36,204 nt of DNA from Verrucomicrobiota bacterium (GCA_003152315.1 PLZV01000025.1:143248-179451); one strand, 5' to 3'. Positions 28,011 to 36,031 are shown, numbered from the stretch's first letter. Numbers and translations are program-made. Notes: generated by a model not told the origin, from the letters alone.

Positions 28011-28318
28011 GGCCGTATTTTCGATGCCGCCACTGCAAGAAACGATTGGTTCTACTGGTGCAAAGCTTCGCCCATTATCTGTGGGGAAGGGAGCGGATTT
28101 GTCCGCGGTGCGGCAAGATCTGGCGGCTGAGCGCCACATCGCACCAAATGCTGATCGTTTTCGGCGTGGTCGCCGGGGTGGTCTTTTCGCTCAAGGCGTG
28201 GCACTCGTTTCCGGGGCCCGATGGCGAGGTCCTGGTGCTGGCTTTGGGGCTGCCGGTGTACACGTTTGTCGTGTGGCCCGCCATGTTTGCGTTGCTGGGA
28301 AATTTCCGATTGAAATGA
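28007..28318 (+). CDS. Small zinc-ribbon membrane protein, function unknown
   Basis: A 103-residue protein not recognised as a named family. The N-terminus carries two CxxC pairs (C7/C10 in FRCRHCKK and C32/C35 in ICPRCGK) that would form a zinc ribbon. Two hydrophobic segments follow (about 47-65, [15 protein letters not shown], and 75-97, [22 protein letters not shown]). It overlaps trpB by 4 bases (ATGA) and is 7 bases from yicC, so it is translated from the same transcript. The setting between trpB and yicC gives no functional hint. The tight overlap and conserved-looking cysteines make it a real gene. Confidence 0.7.
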   Translation: MRPYFRCRHCKKRLVLLVQSFAHYLWGRERICPRCGKIWRLSATSHQMLIVFGVVAGVVFSLKAWHSFPGPDGEVLVLALGLPVYTFVVWPAMFALLGNFRLK

Positions 28319-28325
28319 GGATGGC

Positions 28326-29204
28326 ATGAGATCAATGACCGGCTACGGTCGCGGCGACGCGGCAAAGGATGGGTTCAAATTCACCGTTGAACTCAATTCG
28401 ATCAACCGCAAACAGAGCGACATCTCGATCAACCTGCCGAAGGAGCTCATCGAATTGGAGCCGCGCATCCGCGACGAGATCAACGCGCATCTTTCGCGCG
28501 GGCGCATCAACGTGCTGGTGGGTTTCCATCGGAGCAACGCGAAGGCGGAGGAGCAGGTGGAGTTGGATATGGCACTGGCAAAAGCCTACCACCGCGCGAT
28601 CCAGAAATTGCAGAAGGAAATAAAACTCAACGGCTCGCTCACGCTCGACGCGATTCTGCGCGCGCCGGGCGTCATGAAGCTGGCGGAGTCGACCGTGGAC
28701 GCGGAGGGTGTCTGGCCCCACGTGGAAGCCGCGCTACGCAAGGCCATCGGAGGTCTGGTCAAGATGCGCGAGAAAGAGGGCAAATTCCTCACCAACGATC
28801 TTGCGGAACGGCTTGGCTTGCTGACCGCCGGGTTGGAGCTGATCCGCCAGACAGCACCGGAAATCGCCAAGCGCTATCGGGAACAGTTACACGCCCGTAT
28901 CAAGGAAGCGGGGCTTGATGTTTCGCTGGACGATGAGCGGTTGGTGAAGGAGGTCGTGTTTTTTGCGGATCGCTGTGACATCTCGGAGGAAATCACACGG
29001 CTGAGCAGCCACCTGAACCAGTTTCGGGATTGCCTCAAATCCAATGAGCCGGTCGGTCGCACCCTGGATTTTCTTGCGCAGGAGATGGGACGGGAGATCA
29101 ACACCATCGGTTCGAAGGCGAACGCCGCGGAGATTTCGCAACAGGTCGTCAAGATGAAGGCCGAGTTGGAGAAGATTCGCGAACAGATCCAGAACATCGA
29201 ATGA
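28326..29204 (+). CDS. YicC family protein
   Basis: A 292-residue member of the YicC/YloC family, whose E. coli member has been linked to RNA decay as an endoribonuclease or adaptor. The start RSMTGYGRGDA and the C-terminal domain (EVVFFADRCDISEEITRLSSHLNQF, GRTLDFLAQEMGREINTIGSKAN, KAELEKIREQIQNIE) are the two hallmark regions. ATG 28326 is preceded by GAGGA. It overlaps gmk by 4 bases (ATGA); the yicC-gmk pair is one of the most widely conserved gene neighbourhoods in bacteria. Confidence 0.93.
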   Translation: MRSMTGYGRGDAAKDGFKFTVELNSINRKQSDISINLPKELIELEPRIRDEINAHLSRGRINVLVGFHRSNAKAEEQVELDMALAKAYHRAIQKLQKEIKLNGSLTLDAILRAPGVMKLAESTVDAEGVWPHVEAALRKAIGGLVKMREKEGKFLTNDLAERLGLLTAGLELIRQTAPEIAKRYREQLHARIKEAGLDVSLDDERLVKEVVFFADRCDISEEITRLSSHLNQFRDCLKSNEPVGRTLDFLAQEMGREINTIGSKANAAEISQQVVKMKAELEKIREQIQNIE

Positions 29205-29866
29205 ACGATCCTTCCTCTACTCCACCGCGGACCGGCCTTATCCTTGTCGTCTCGGCGCCTTCGGGCGGCGGGAAAAGCTCGCTGTGCCAGCGGCTGTTGA
29301 ACTGGGCGCCAAACATCATCTACTCGGTTTCCTGCACCACGCGGGAGCCGCGCGGCGGTGAACAAAACGGTCACGACTACTTTTTTTTGAGCACCGAAGC
29401 GTTCGAGAAGAAGATTGCGGCGGGCGAGTTTCTCGAGTACGCGCAGTACAACAATCATTACTACGGCACCCCGCGGAACTTTGTCGAAGATCAATTGGCC
29501 GCGGGGCACGACGTGTTGCTGGACATCGAGGTGCAGGGAGCGCGACAGGTGGCCGAGTGCGTGCACGGCGGCAAGTTTGCCTATCCCGACGCGCTGGTGA
29601 TGATCTTCCTGATGCCGCCGTCGTTGGAATTGCTCGAGACGCGGCTGCGCCGTCGCGGGACGGACAGCGACGAGACCATCCGCAAGCGACTGGTGCTCGC
29701 GCAAGCCGAGATGAAACACTGGCCCGAGTACGATTACGTGATTGTCAGCGGCCGGCTTGATGATGATTTTGATACGGGCAAGGCAATTGTTATTGCCGAG
29801 AAATGCCGCACGGCACGCGCGGCAAAGGACGGGAAGCCATGGCAGCAAAAAGAACTATCCTTCTAG
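29201..29866 (+). CDS. gmk: Guanylate kinase
   Basis: Phosphorylates GMP to GDP with ATP. The 221-residue protein has the P-loop SAPSGGGKSS (about 18-27), the GMP-binding SVSCTTREPRGGEQNGHDYFFL, the EYAQYNNHYYGTP segment, DVLLDIEVQGARQV, and the lid RLRRRGTDSDETIRKRL. It overlaps yicC by 4 bases and coaC by 28 bases. In many bacteria rpoZ (RNA polymerase omega) lies between gmk and coaBC; here there is no room for it. Confidence 0.96.
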   Translation: MNDPSSTPPRTGLILVVSAPSGGGKSSLCQRLLNWAPNIIYSVSCTTREPRGGEQNGHDYFFLSTEAFEKKIAAGEFLEYAQYNNHYYGTPRNFVEDQLAAGHDVLLDIEVQGARQVAECVHGGKFAYPDALVMIFLMPPSLELLETRLRRRGTDSDETIRKRLVLAQAEMKHWPEYDYVIVSGRLDDDFDTGKAIVIAEKCRTARAAKDGKPWQQKELSF

Positions 29867-30390
29867 GCATCACGGGTTCCATCGCGGCGTACAAATCCGC
29901 CGACCTGGCGAGCCAACTCAAGAAACTCGGCCACGACGTCTTTTGCGTGATGACGAAGGACGCATCACGCTTTATTACACCCCTGACCTTGCAGACGCTC
30001 TCGCAACATCCCGTGACGGTCGATCTTTTCGAGGCGGGCGAAGGAGATTGGCGGCCCAGTCACCTGCAGTTGGCCGACACTGCCGACCTGCTCGTCATTT
30101 CGCCGGCCACGGCCAACGTCCTGGCCAAGCTCGCGCACGGCGTTGCCGACGACGCGCTGAGCACGATTGCACTCGCGCTGCGGCCGGAGGCGAAGGTGCT
30201 CGTCGCGCCCGCGATGAACGGCAAGATGTGGCTGCACCCGGCGACGCAGGCGAACGTGAAAACCCTGCAATCGCGCGGTGTCGAGTTCATCGGTCCCGAA
30301 AAGGGCCTGCTCGCTTGCGGTTACGAAGGCATCGGGCGACTGTGGAATGTGGATGAGATAGTGAAGAAGATTCAGAAGATTCTCGGATAG
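29839..30390 (+). CDS. coaC: Phosphopantothenoylcysteine decarboxylase (CoaC, stand-alone)
   Basis: An FMN-dependent flavoprotein that decarboxylates phosphopantothenoylcysteine in coenzyme A synthesis. The 183-residue protein corresponds to the N-terminal half of the usual CoaBC fusion. It has the FMN-binding LGITGSIAAYKSADL, the catalytic histidine H75 in RPSHLQLAD, LLVISPATANVLAKLAHGVADD, the substrate motif APAMNGKMW, and the conserved cysteine C160 in LLACGYEG. The ATG at 29839 lies inside the end of gmk (28-base overlap). CoaB is a separate gene 39 bases downstream. Confidence 0.92.
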   Translation: MAAKRTILLGITGSIAAYKSADLASQLKKLGHDVFCVMTKDASRFITPLTLQTLSQHPVTVDLFEAGEGDWRPSHLQLADTADLLVISPATANVLAKLAHGVADDALSTIALALRPEAKVLVAPAMNGKMWLHPATQANVKTLQSRGVEFIGPEKGLLACGYEGIGRLWNVDEIVKKIQKILG

Positions 30391-30429
30391 AGTTGCTGCC
30401 CCGGGCGTAGTGAAGGGTGACAAGCCAAG

Positions 30430-31068
30430 ATGAAATCGCTGGCCGACATTCGTTTCCTCATCACCGCGGGACCGACCCGCGAATTCTTCGATCCCATCCG
30501 TTACATTTCGAATCGTTCATCGGGGAAGATGGGGTATGCGATTGCCGAAGCGGCGCGAGCGATTTCATCTGCGGTGATGCTGGTTAGCGGACCGACGGCG
30601 CTCACGCCGCCGAAGGGCGTCGAGTTCGTCCCGGTGACGACGGCGCAAGAGATGGCGGAGGCGGTGTGGAGCCGGTTCGAGGCGGTGGACGTTTGCATCA
30701 TGGCTGCGGCGGTCTGTGATTTCCGACCGAAGAAGACGGCGGCGAGCAAAATCAAGAAAGGCTCATTCAGCGGCGTGCTCGAGCTGGAGCCGACGCCCGA
30801 TATTCTCGCGGAGCTGGGACGACGCAAGAAATCCCAGGTACTGGTTGGTTTCGCGGCGGAGACCGATGATCTCGAAAGCAATGCGCGTGAGAAATTGGTC
30901 CGGAAGGGACTCGATTTCATTGTGGCGAATGATACGAGCGCATTCGATGCCGAGACGAATCGCGTGGCGTTTATTGGCCATGAAGGAAAAGTCGAGCGGT
31001 TGACGGAACTGCCCAAGAGCGAGGTTGCGAAGGCGATTATCGAGCGTGCGGTGCGGTTAGTCCGCTGA
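30430..31068 (+). CDS. coaB: Phosphopantothenate-cysteine ligase (CoaB, stand-alone)
   Basis: Couples cysteine to 4'-phosphopantothenate, in bacteria with CTP. The 212-residue protein corresponds to the C-terminal half of CoaBC. It has FLITAGPTREFFDPIRYISN with RSSGKMGYAIAEAA, the VCIMAAAVCDFRP segment, the KKTAASKIKK stretch with the active-site lysine, PTPDILAELGRRKK, LVGFAAETDD, and IVANDTSAFDAETNRV. It starts with ATG at 30430. Its last 12 bases overlap the end of the convergent TPR gene, so there is no space for a shared intrinsic terminator. Confidence 0.92.
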   Translation: MKSLADIRFLITAGPTREFFDPIRYISNRSSGKMGYAIAEAARAISSAVMLVSGPTALTPPKGVEFVPVTTAQEMAEAVWSRFEAVDVCIMAAAVCDFRPKKTAASKIKKGSFSGVLELEPTPDILAELGRRKKSQVLVGFAAETDDLESNAREKLVRKGLDFIVANDTSAFDAETNRVAFIGHEGKVERLTELPKSEVAKAIIERAVRLVR

Positions 31069-31488
31069 CCGTGACGAGCTGGTGGGCTTCTTGGAAAGGT
31101 CGCTCCGAATTTTCTCGAAGCGATTGTCCTGGCGGAGATTGTCGAGATCGGGGTCCTTGGTGAGCCAGCGGGCATCGCTATAGCCGAGTTTGACGGCCTC
31201 GCGGAGGGCGGCGAACGCTTCCTCCACCTGTTTCAGGAGCGAATAACTGCAGGCCAGATTGTAAAACACCAGCGAGTTGTCGGGACAAAGCCTAGCCAGG
31301 CGCTCGTCGATTTTGAGCCCCTTTTCCCATTGTCCCGTCTTCGTGTAGGCGTCGCCGAGAATTTGCAGGGCTTCAATGAAGTCGGGATCGTGTTGTGCGA
31401 TGCCTTCGAAGAACTTGATTTCGAAATCAAGGTCCCCTTTCGTGGCGGCTTTGCCACACGGCAGTTTTGTCTCCCGGATCGGCAACAT
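31057..31488 (-). CDS. Small tetratricopeptide-repeat protein
   Basis: A 143-residue cytoplasmic protein with two to three TPR units (about residues 20-110: FIEALQILGDAYTKTGQWEKGL, SLVFYNLACSYSLLKQVEEAFAALREAV) and a final helix pair with KDPDLDNLRQDNRFEKI. This end pattern is common in TPR proteins of unknown role. The N-terminal 18 residues have no signal peptide. It lies 14 bases downstream of the DUF1015 gene in the same direction and is probably co-transcribed with it. Function unknown; TPRs usually bind other proteins. Confidence 0.8.
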   Translation of the reverse strand: MLPIRETKLPCGKAATKGDLDFEIKFFEGIAQHDPDFIEALQILGDAYTKTGQWEKGLKIDERLARLCPDNSLVFYNLACSYSLLKQVEEAFAALREAVKLGYSDARWLTKDPDLDNLRQDNRFEKIRSDLSKKPTSSSRSAD

Positions 31489-31502
31489 GGCGATCGTTTT
31501 CC

Positions 31503-32798
31503 CTAGGCCGCGCTGTCGGCGCGCAGATCGTTTATCACAATCCCCGAAAGTAACTTCGGGTAAAAATCCGTGCTCTTTTGCGGCATCCGCGAACGGGCGT
31601 CGGCAATGGCTTTGACTTCTTCAACATGCGTCGGATTGAGGAAAAATGCAAGCTGGGTCTTGCCGGTGTGGACAAGCTCCGCGGCCTTCTCCGGCTCGCG
31701 CCAGTAGGTGACATTGGCCTCTTCGCGCAGCCGAACTTCATCGATGCCGAGCAGGGCTTCGAGGATCCCGACGTGAAGGATGGCCACATCCAAAGTATGC
31801 CACAGTGGGGGCTTGTCCGCGAAAAGCGGACGCAACGCGTCGAGGTTCTTCGGTCGCAGCAGGGCGAAGCCTTCCGCGTCGCGCATTCCGATAAGATGCT
31901 GGCCGTCTTTCATCGCCGCCAGAAGTTTCTCCAATGTCGGATAAGGTTCAATCGAAAAGCTCTTTGCCAATTGCTCGCGGAAGCGATGGCGGTCAAATCC
32001 GCTGAGATTCGCCACGGACCGATGCGTCGGCAGGACGACCAACCCGGGATCGCTCATGTCTACCAGCGTCGCCATCACGAATTCAGATGCTGCGTTTGGA
32101 TCAGCTTTGCCAGCCGCCGCGCGGCACTCGTCGCGGTACGCGAGCGCAGTCTCGTAACGGTGGTGTCCGTCTGCGATATAAAATTTCGCCTCACGCAATG
32201 CATCCTGAGCGGACTTGATTACCGCGGGATCGTTGATTTCCCAGAGCTTGTTTACAACACCGTAGTCGTCGGTTGCGGTCAACGCCGGTTCGCTTTTGGG
32301 AGTGGGGAGGGGACTTTGCTGGGGACGCGGGTACAACATAAAGATCTGGCCTTGTTGTGAACCGCACGCACGCAGCAGCGACAGACGGTCGGCCTTTGGC
32401 TTGGAGAGCGTGTGTTCGTGCGGGAGGATCACGCCCTCGTCCCAGCGATGGAGGCGCACGCGGGCGATCAACGCCTTGCGCATCCGTTTCCCGGAACCGT
32501 CGGGCGCGGCGAAGGTCTGTTCGAGATAATACAACGCCGGCTTCGCTGCGCGCCGCAAGGCACCGTCCCGCAGCCACGCTTGATACAAATCGCGCGCGCG
32601 GGTGTATTTGTTATTTGATTGCGAGTCGCCGGGCGCCTCCTTGCCGAGCTCGATTTGCACGAGGTTGTAGGGCGAGAGCTTCTGGTATCGCTCCTGCATT
32701 GCCGGGGTGATCTTGTCGTAGGGCTGGGTCAGCACTTCATTGGGTTTGACCCGTTGCGTGTTGTAGAGAACTCCTCGAAAAGGTTGAATATCCGCCAT
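31503..32798 (-). CDS. DUF1015 family protein
   Basis: A 431-residue protein of the DUF1015 family, of unknown function. The start at ATG 32798 gives the family-typical IQPFRGVLYNTQRVKPNEVLTQPYDKI. Conserved parts include SPYNLVQIELGKE, the glycine- and histidine-rich IADGHHRYETALAYRDE in the middle (about residues 215-235), and VILPHEHTLSKPKADRLSLL. The residues HEHT and DGHHRYE could form a metal or phosphate site; this is inference. In other bacteria the gene often lies beside serC or serA, but no such neighbour is seen here. It heads a two-gene unit with the TPR gene and has a good promoter 23 bases upstream. Confidence 0.88.
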   Translation of the reverse strand: MADIQPFRGVLYNTQRVKPNEVLTQPYDKITPAMQERYQKLSPYNLVQIELGKEAPGDSQSNNKYTRARDLYQAWLRDGALRRAAKPALYYLEQTFAAPDGSGKRMRKALIARVRLHRWDEGVILPHEHTLSKPKADRLSLLRACGSQQGQIFMLYPRPQQSPLPTPKSEPALTATDDYGVVNKLWEINDPAVIKSAQDALREAKFYIADGHHRYETALAYRDECRAAAGKADPNAASEFVMATLVDMSDPGLVVLPTHRSVANLSGFDRHRFREQLAKSFSIEPYPTLEKLLAAMKDGQHLIGMRDAEGFALLRPKNLDALRPLFADKPPLWHTLDVAILHVGILEALLGIDEVRLREEANVTYWREPEKAAELVHTGKTQLAFFLNPTHVEEVKAIADARSRMPQKSTDFYPKLLSGIVINDLRADSAA

Positions 32799-32820
32799 AG
32801 GTATCTGTAGGTTGCGGACG

Positions 32821-32849
32821 ATACTAGGCGGTGCCCCGCGCAGCGTCAA
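32821..32849 (-). promoter_or_regulatory. Sigma-70 promoter of the DUF1015-TPR unit
   Basis: On the minus strand TTGACG (32849-32844; five of six consensus positions) and TAGTAT (32826-32821; four of six) are separated by exactly 17 bases. A transcript starting about 7 bases downstream would have a leader of about 16 bases before the ATG at 32798. The divergent msrA gene lies on the other side. Confidence 0.55.
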
Positions 32850-32900
32850 GGACTGCGAATCGATTGGCCGCGGCAAGCATCCAATAAACAGTCACGGGTC

Positions 32901-33473
32901 ATGAAAAGAAGAGTCACTACTGTGGTACTACTCGCAACGATTGCTATCATTGGCGCGGTCTTCCCGACAGTGTGGGCCAGCAAACCGAATCCGCAGACGG
33001 AGAAGGCGACGTTTGGAGCGGGGTGTTTTTGGGGCGTGGAAGCGGCGTTCCGTCAGGTGAAGGGTGTGACGGATACGGCGGTCGGCTACATGGGCGGTGC
33101 GCTGAAGAAGCCGACTTACGAAGATGTGTCCACCCATCGCACGGGCTACATGGAAGTTTGCCAGGTTACTTATGACCCGGTGCAAATCAGTTATGAAAAA
33201 CTCTTGGGCGTCTTTTTCCAGATCCACAACCCGACTTCGATGAATCCCGCTGGCAATGATCTTGCCAGCCAGTATCGCTCGGTGATTTTCTTCCACACGA
33301 CGGAACAGGAAAAGGTCGCGCTGGCAGTCAAGGAGCAATTGCAAGTGTCGGGCAAATTTGAACGGCCGATAAGGGCGGCGATTGTCCCGGCCGCGGAATT
33401 TTGGCGTGCGGAAGAATATCACCAGCGTTATGCTGAGAAACACAACTTACCGAGCTGTTCAATCGCGCCATGA
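32901..33473 (+). CDS. msrA: Exported peptide methionine sulfoxide reductase MsrA
   Basis: Reduces the S-epimer of methionine sulfoxide in proteins. The 190-residue protein has an N-terminal signal sequence ([20 protein letters not shown], then WASK), so it acts outside the cytoplasm. The catalytic cysteine is C42 in [12 protein letters not shown]. The domain continues with [36 protein letters not shown], and the C-terminal [17 protein letters not shown] with a possible resolving cysteine. It overlaps msrB by 4 bases (ATGA), so both epimers would be repaired by coupled, exported enzymes. The ATG lacks a Shine-Dalgarno sequence. TTGGCC (32864) with TAAACA (32885) is only a weak promoter candidate. 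Confidence 0.93.
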   Translation: MKRRVTTVVLLATIAIIGAVFPTVWASKPNPQTEKATFGAGCFWGVEAAFRQVKGVTDTAVGYMGGALKKPTYEDVSTHRTGYMEVCQVTYDPVQISYEKLLGVFFQIHNPTSMNPAGNDLASQYRSVIFFHTTEQEKVALAVKEQLQVSGKFERPIRAAIVPAAEFWRAEEYHQRYAEKHNLPSCSIAP

Positions 33474-34033
33474 AAACCAATGCTTGGTACATATTAGCCG
33501 GGGCGGTGAGCGTGTTGGTGGTTGTGGGCTTCGCGCGATACCTTCTCGGTGCTGAGGACAAGGTGCAAAACACAAACAAAAGCCAGAAAGTGCAGATTGT
33601 GGAGTTTAGCGATGCCGGCGAGCGACTGCGGACCGTCACGGTCGATCGGATCGTCAAAACCGATGCGGAATGGAAGAAGCTGCTGACGCCGGAGCAGTTT
33701 AAAGTGACCCGACAGGAGGGCACGGAGCGCGCCTGTTCAGCGGGATACTGGAACAACCACGACGCGGGTCTTTACCGCTGCATCTGCTGCGGCACGGCGC
33801 TCTTCAAGTCCGACACGAAGTTTGAGTCCGGCACTGGTTGGCCGAGTTTTTGGGAGCCGGTGGCTGAAGAGAATATTGAATCGCGGTCTGATAACTCGTT
33901 TGGCATGGAGCGGACTGAGGTGCTCTGCAAGCGCTGCGGGGCGCACCTGGGCCACGTGTTTGAGGATGGACCCAAGCCCTCGGGTCTGCGCTACTGCATC
34001 AATTCCGCGGCCCTGACTTTCGTGAAGAAATGA
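33470..34033 (+). CDS. msrB: Membrane-anchored or exported peptide methionine-R-sulfoxide reductase MsrB
   Basis: Reduces the R-epimer of methionine sulfoxide. The 187-residue protein has an N-terminal hydrophobic segment ([21 protein letters not shown]) that is a signal peptide or anchor, a linker of about 45 residues, and a full MsrB domain. In it are the zinc CxxC pairs CICC and CKRC, the [11 protein letters not shown] motif, [30 protein letters not shown] and the catalytic cysteine C176 (YCINSAAL). No thioredoxin-like partner or MsrP/MsrQ gene lies next to the pair, so the source of reducing power in the envelope is unknown. Confidence 0.93.
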   Translation: MKTNAWYILAGAVSVLVVVGFARYLLGAEDKVQNTNKSQKVQIVEFSDAGERLRTVTVDRIVKTDAEWKKLLTPEQFKVTRQEGTERACSAGYWNNHDAGLYRCICCGTALFKSDTKFESGTGWPSFWEPVAEENIESRSDNSFGMERTEVLCKRCGAHLGHVFEDGPKPSGLRYCINSAALTFVKK

Positions 34034-34051
34034 TGACCCGAATGGTCTGCC

Positions 34052-34471
34052 ATGACTGACAACCCTGCTGAAAGACCGTCGCCACCGATGCCGCCGTTGA
34101 AACGGCGCGATCTATTGGTAGGCATCGGCTTTTCGGCGGTGAATGCCGGTGCGCACCTGGTTTGGAACCCGATTGTTGATTACTGGCAGTACGTGGTGAC
34201 GACACTGGTGTTTGTGTCGGCGCTGACGTTTTGGCTCATCAAGGAATGGCGACGACTGGACTTGTTCATCACGAAGTTTTATTGCGGCGCGGTTATCGTT
34301 GATGTTTTCGCCGAAGGACTCCTGCAGCACGTCCATCATTGCGCGGTTGACAACCTGATGTGTACCGGCAGGATGTTCCTCGTGTTTTTTGCGGCATGGC
34401 TGTTGGTGTATCCGCTGGAACGCTGGTTCCAAGCGCGCAAGACGGTCATTGGTCCGGACGGGGGTGTGTAA
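34052..34471 (+). CDS. Small membrane protein, function unknown
   Basis: A 139-residue protein with about three to four hydrophobic segments (near residues 22-35, 45-62, 70-90 and 105-125). The first 15 residues are proline-rich and polar. The middle contains an HVHHC cluster near a second cysteine (NLMC) that could bind metal or form a disulfide; this is speculation. I do not recognise the family. It is 18 bases downstream of msrB in the same direction and probably in its operon. The repeat-rich intergenic region follows. Confidence 0.6.
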   Translation: MTDNPAERPSPPMPPLKRRDLLVGIGFSAVNAGAHLVWNPIVDYWQYVVTTLVFVSALTFWLIKEWRRLDLFITKFYCGAVIVDVFAEGLLQHVHHCAVDNLMCTGRMFLVFFAAWLLVYPLERWFQARKTVIGPDGGV

Positions 34472-34686
34472 GCGAACGGATGGCTTACAATTGATCCCCT
34501 CACCTTAATCCTCTCCCCCGGAGCGGAGAGGAAAACAATCCAGGAAGACGCGCCCGGCGGTCGCGCCCTACCAAAACCTGCGGAAACTCAAGTCACGTCT
34601 TAATTTTGGAGGGCCACGCTCTGTCGTGGCCGCATTGAGCGAACGGACGCGACAGAGCGCGTCCCTCCACCGGGGAAATCGAGAGG
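34472..34686. repeat. Gene-free mosaic of palindromic repeats
   Basis: This 215-base gap holds three dyad or near-dyad units in a row. CCTCTCC (34510-34516) and GGAGAGG (34525-34531) form a perfect 7-base stem with an 8-base loop. The stretch 34541-34565 is a GC-rich unit (GCGCCCGGCGGTCGCGCCC). An arm at 34608-34626 (GGAGGGCCACGCTCTGTCG) is complementary at 17 of 19 positions to 34650-34668. None is followed by a T-run on either strand, so they do not look like ordinary intrinsic terminators. They resemble dispersed REP/BIME-like elements. I see no coding sequence here. Confidence 0.65.
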
Positions 34687-35559
34687 CTAGCGCTCGAGGG
34701 CGGCAAAGAACTTTGAGAGAGCGGCGCGATAGGTCAGCGCGCTGGTCTCGAAAGCATCGTTGTGGCCGCCGTGGAGTTCGATGAATTGTTTGGGTTCATT
34801 GGCGGCAGCGAACAGGCGTTGTGAATGGCTGAAATTGATGACCTCGTCGTCCCGGCTGTGCAGGATCAGCAGCGGAACGTGGATGCGCGGCAGCTTGCTG
34901 AGGGTGTCGTACTTGTTGCGCACCACCCAGTGCACGGGAAAGAACGGGAACATTCCCTGGCCGACGTCGGCGGTTGACGTAAATCCTTCCTCCATGACCA
35001 GCCCACGCACTTCCGCTTTGCTCGCGAGATCAGCGGCGATGGCGGTGCCGAGTGATTCGCCGTAGACAACGATTGAGCGCGACTTGAGCTTGCGTTGTTG
35101 CGTCAGGTATTCGTAGGCGGTTTGCGCGTCGCGATAGGTGCCTGCCTCGGTCGGCACACCTTCGCTGCGGCCATAGCCACGGTAGTCGATGATGAATGTG
35201 TCGACGCCGAGGTCGCGGAAGATGCCGATTTTCTCGAGGCGGTGGGAGATGTTGCCCGCATTGCCGTGAAAGAAGAGGACGGTGAGCCGTGTTAGCTGAT
35301 CGTCCTCAGCCAAGTTGTCGCCGGGCAGAAACCAGCCGTTGATATTGACGCCATCGGAAGTGGTCAGGTTAATGCTTTCATATTTGAGCCCCAGTTTATC
35401 CGGCGTCTGCTCGATCTCGCGGGTTGGATGGTAGAGGAAGCGCGGTTCGTTCCAACTGAGCCAGGCGGCGAATGCGATGATAACAATGGGGATTAGAAGA
35501 AGGTAAATCATCGTGCGGCGGTTGGCCAGTGGCCGTCTCGTCAAACTCGGCTCCCACAT
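34687..35559 (-). CDS. Membrane-anchored alpha/beta hydrolase (Bem46/YfhR-like)
   Basis: A serine hydrolase of unknown substrate. From ATG 35559 it has 290 residues, with a basic N-terminus, one membrane anchor (MIYLLLIPIVIIAFAAWLSW) and an alpha/beta-hydrolase domain. The oxyanion region is FFHGNAGNISHR, the nucleophile S169 lies in VYGESLGTA, the acid is probably D238 in LHSRDDEVI, and the histidine is H266 in LHGGHNDAF. YRGYGRSEGVPTE is typical of the Bem46-like group. An in-frame ATG at 35511 would begin directly at the membrane anchor and is also possible. I prefer 35559 because the extra codons use mostly G or C at the third position and an extended -10-like TGCTATACC lies just upstream. 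Confidence 0.87.
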   Translation of the reverse strand: MWEPSLTRRPLANRRTMIYLLLIPIVIIAFAAWLSWNEPRFLYHPTREIEQTPDKLGLKYESINLTTSDGVNINGWFLPGDNLAEDDQLTRLTVLFFHGNAGNISHRLEKIGIFRDLGVDTFIIDYRGYGRSEGVPTEAGTYRDAQTAYEYLTQQRKLKSRSIVVYGESLGTAIAADLASKAEVRGLVMEEGFTSTADVGQGMFPFFPVHWVVRNKYDTLSKLPRIHVPLLILHSRDDEVINFSHSQRLFAAANEPKQFIELHGGHNDAFETSALTYRAALSKFFAALER

Positions 35560-35680
35560 ACTGTTGGGCGTGGTATAGCATACGGGAAGCGGGTGCGTTA
35601 CGGGAAAGCTATGGCTGGCGAGAGTCAGGCGTTGACCTCTAAGCAAGACAGTTGCGTGCTCTCCACTCAGCCGGATATGT

Positions 35681-36031
35681 TCAGTTGACTGGTGCGGGCG
35701 CCTTGAACGCAAAGGCGAAGAACGCGGCCACGCCGAGAAACGCAAAAGCCACGAGATAATTCCACGCGAGTTTCTCGTTCAGAATCGTGATCGCGAACAC
35801 GATGAACACGATGAGCGTGACGACCTCTTGAATGATCTTAAGCTGGAATCCCGAGTACTGGCCAAAGCCGAGCCGATTTGCCGGCACAGCCAGGCAGTAT
35901 TCGAGCAGGGCAATGACCCACGAGACCAGGATGGCTTTCCAGAGCGGCCAGGCATGACCGTATTTCAAGTGCCCATACCAAGCGAAGGTCATGAAGACAT
36001 TGGACAAGATCAGCAGAAAGACGGTGATCAT
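35681..36031 (-). CDS. DUF486 (DMT superfamily) small membrane protein
   Basis: A 116-residue protein with four membrane segments (about residues 3-18, 32-50, 65-85 and 90-110), of the DUF486 family within the drug/metabolite transporter superfamily. FMTFAWYGHLKY, ALLEYCLAVPANRLGFGQYSGFQLK and LNEKLAWNYLVAFAFLGVAAFFAF are typical. Its substrate is unknown. The start overlaps the stop of the MFS gene by 2 bases (ATGA arrangement), so it is co-translated with it. Between its stop and the upstream region of the hydrolase lie about 120 bases with no visible gene. Confidence 0.88.
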   Translation of the reverse strand: MITVFLLILSNVFMTFAWYGHLKYGHAWPLWKAILVSWVIALLEYCLAVPANRLGFGQYSGFQLKIIQEVVTLIVFIVFAITILNEKLAWNYLVAFAFLGVAAFFAFAFKAPAPVN

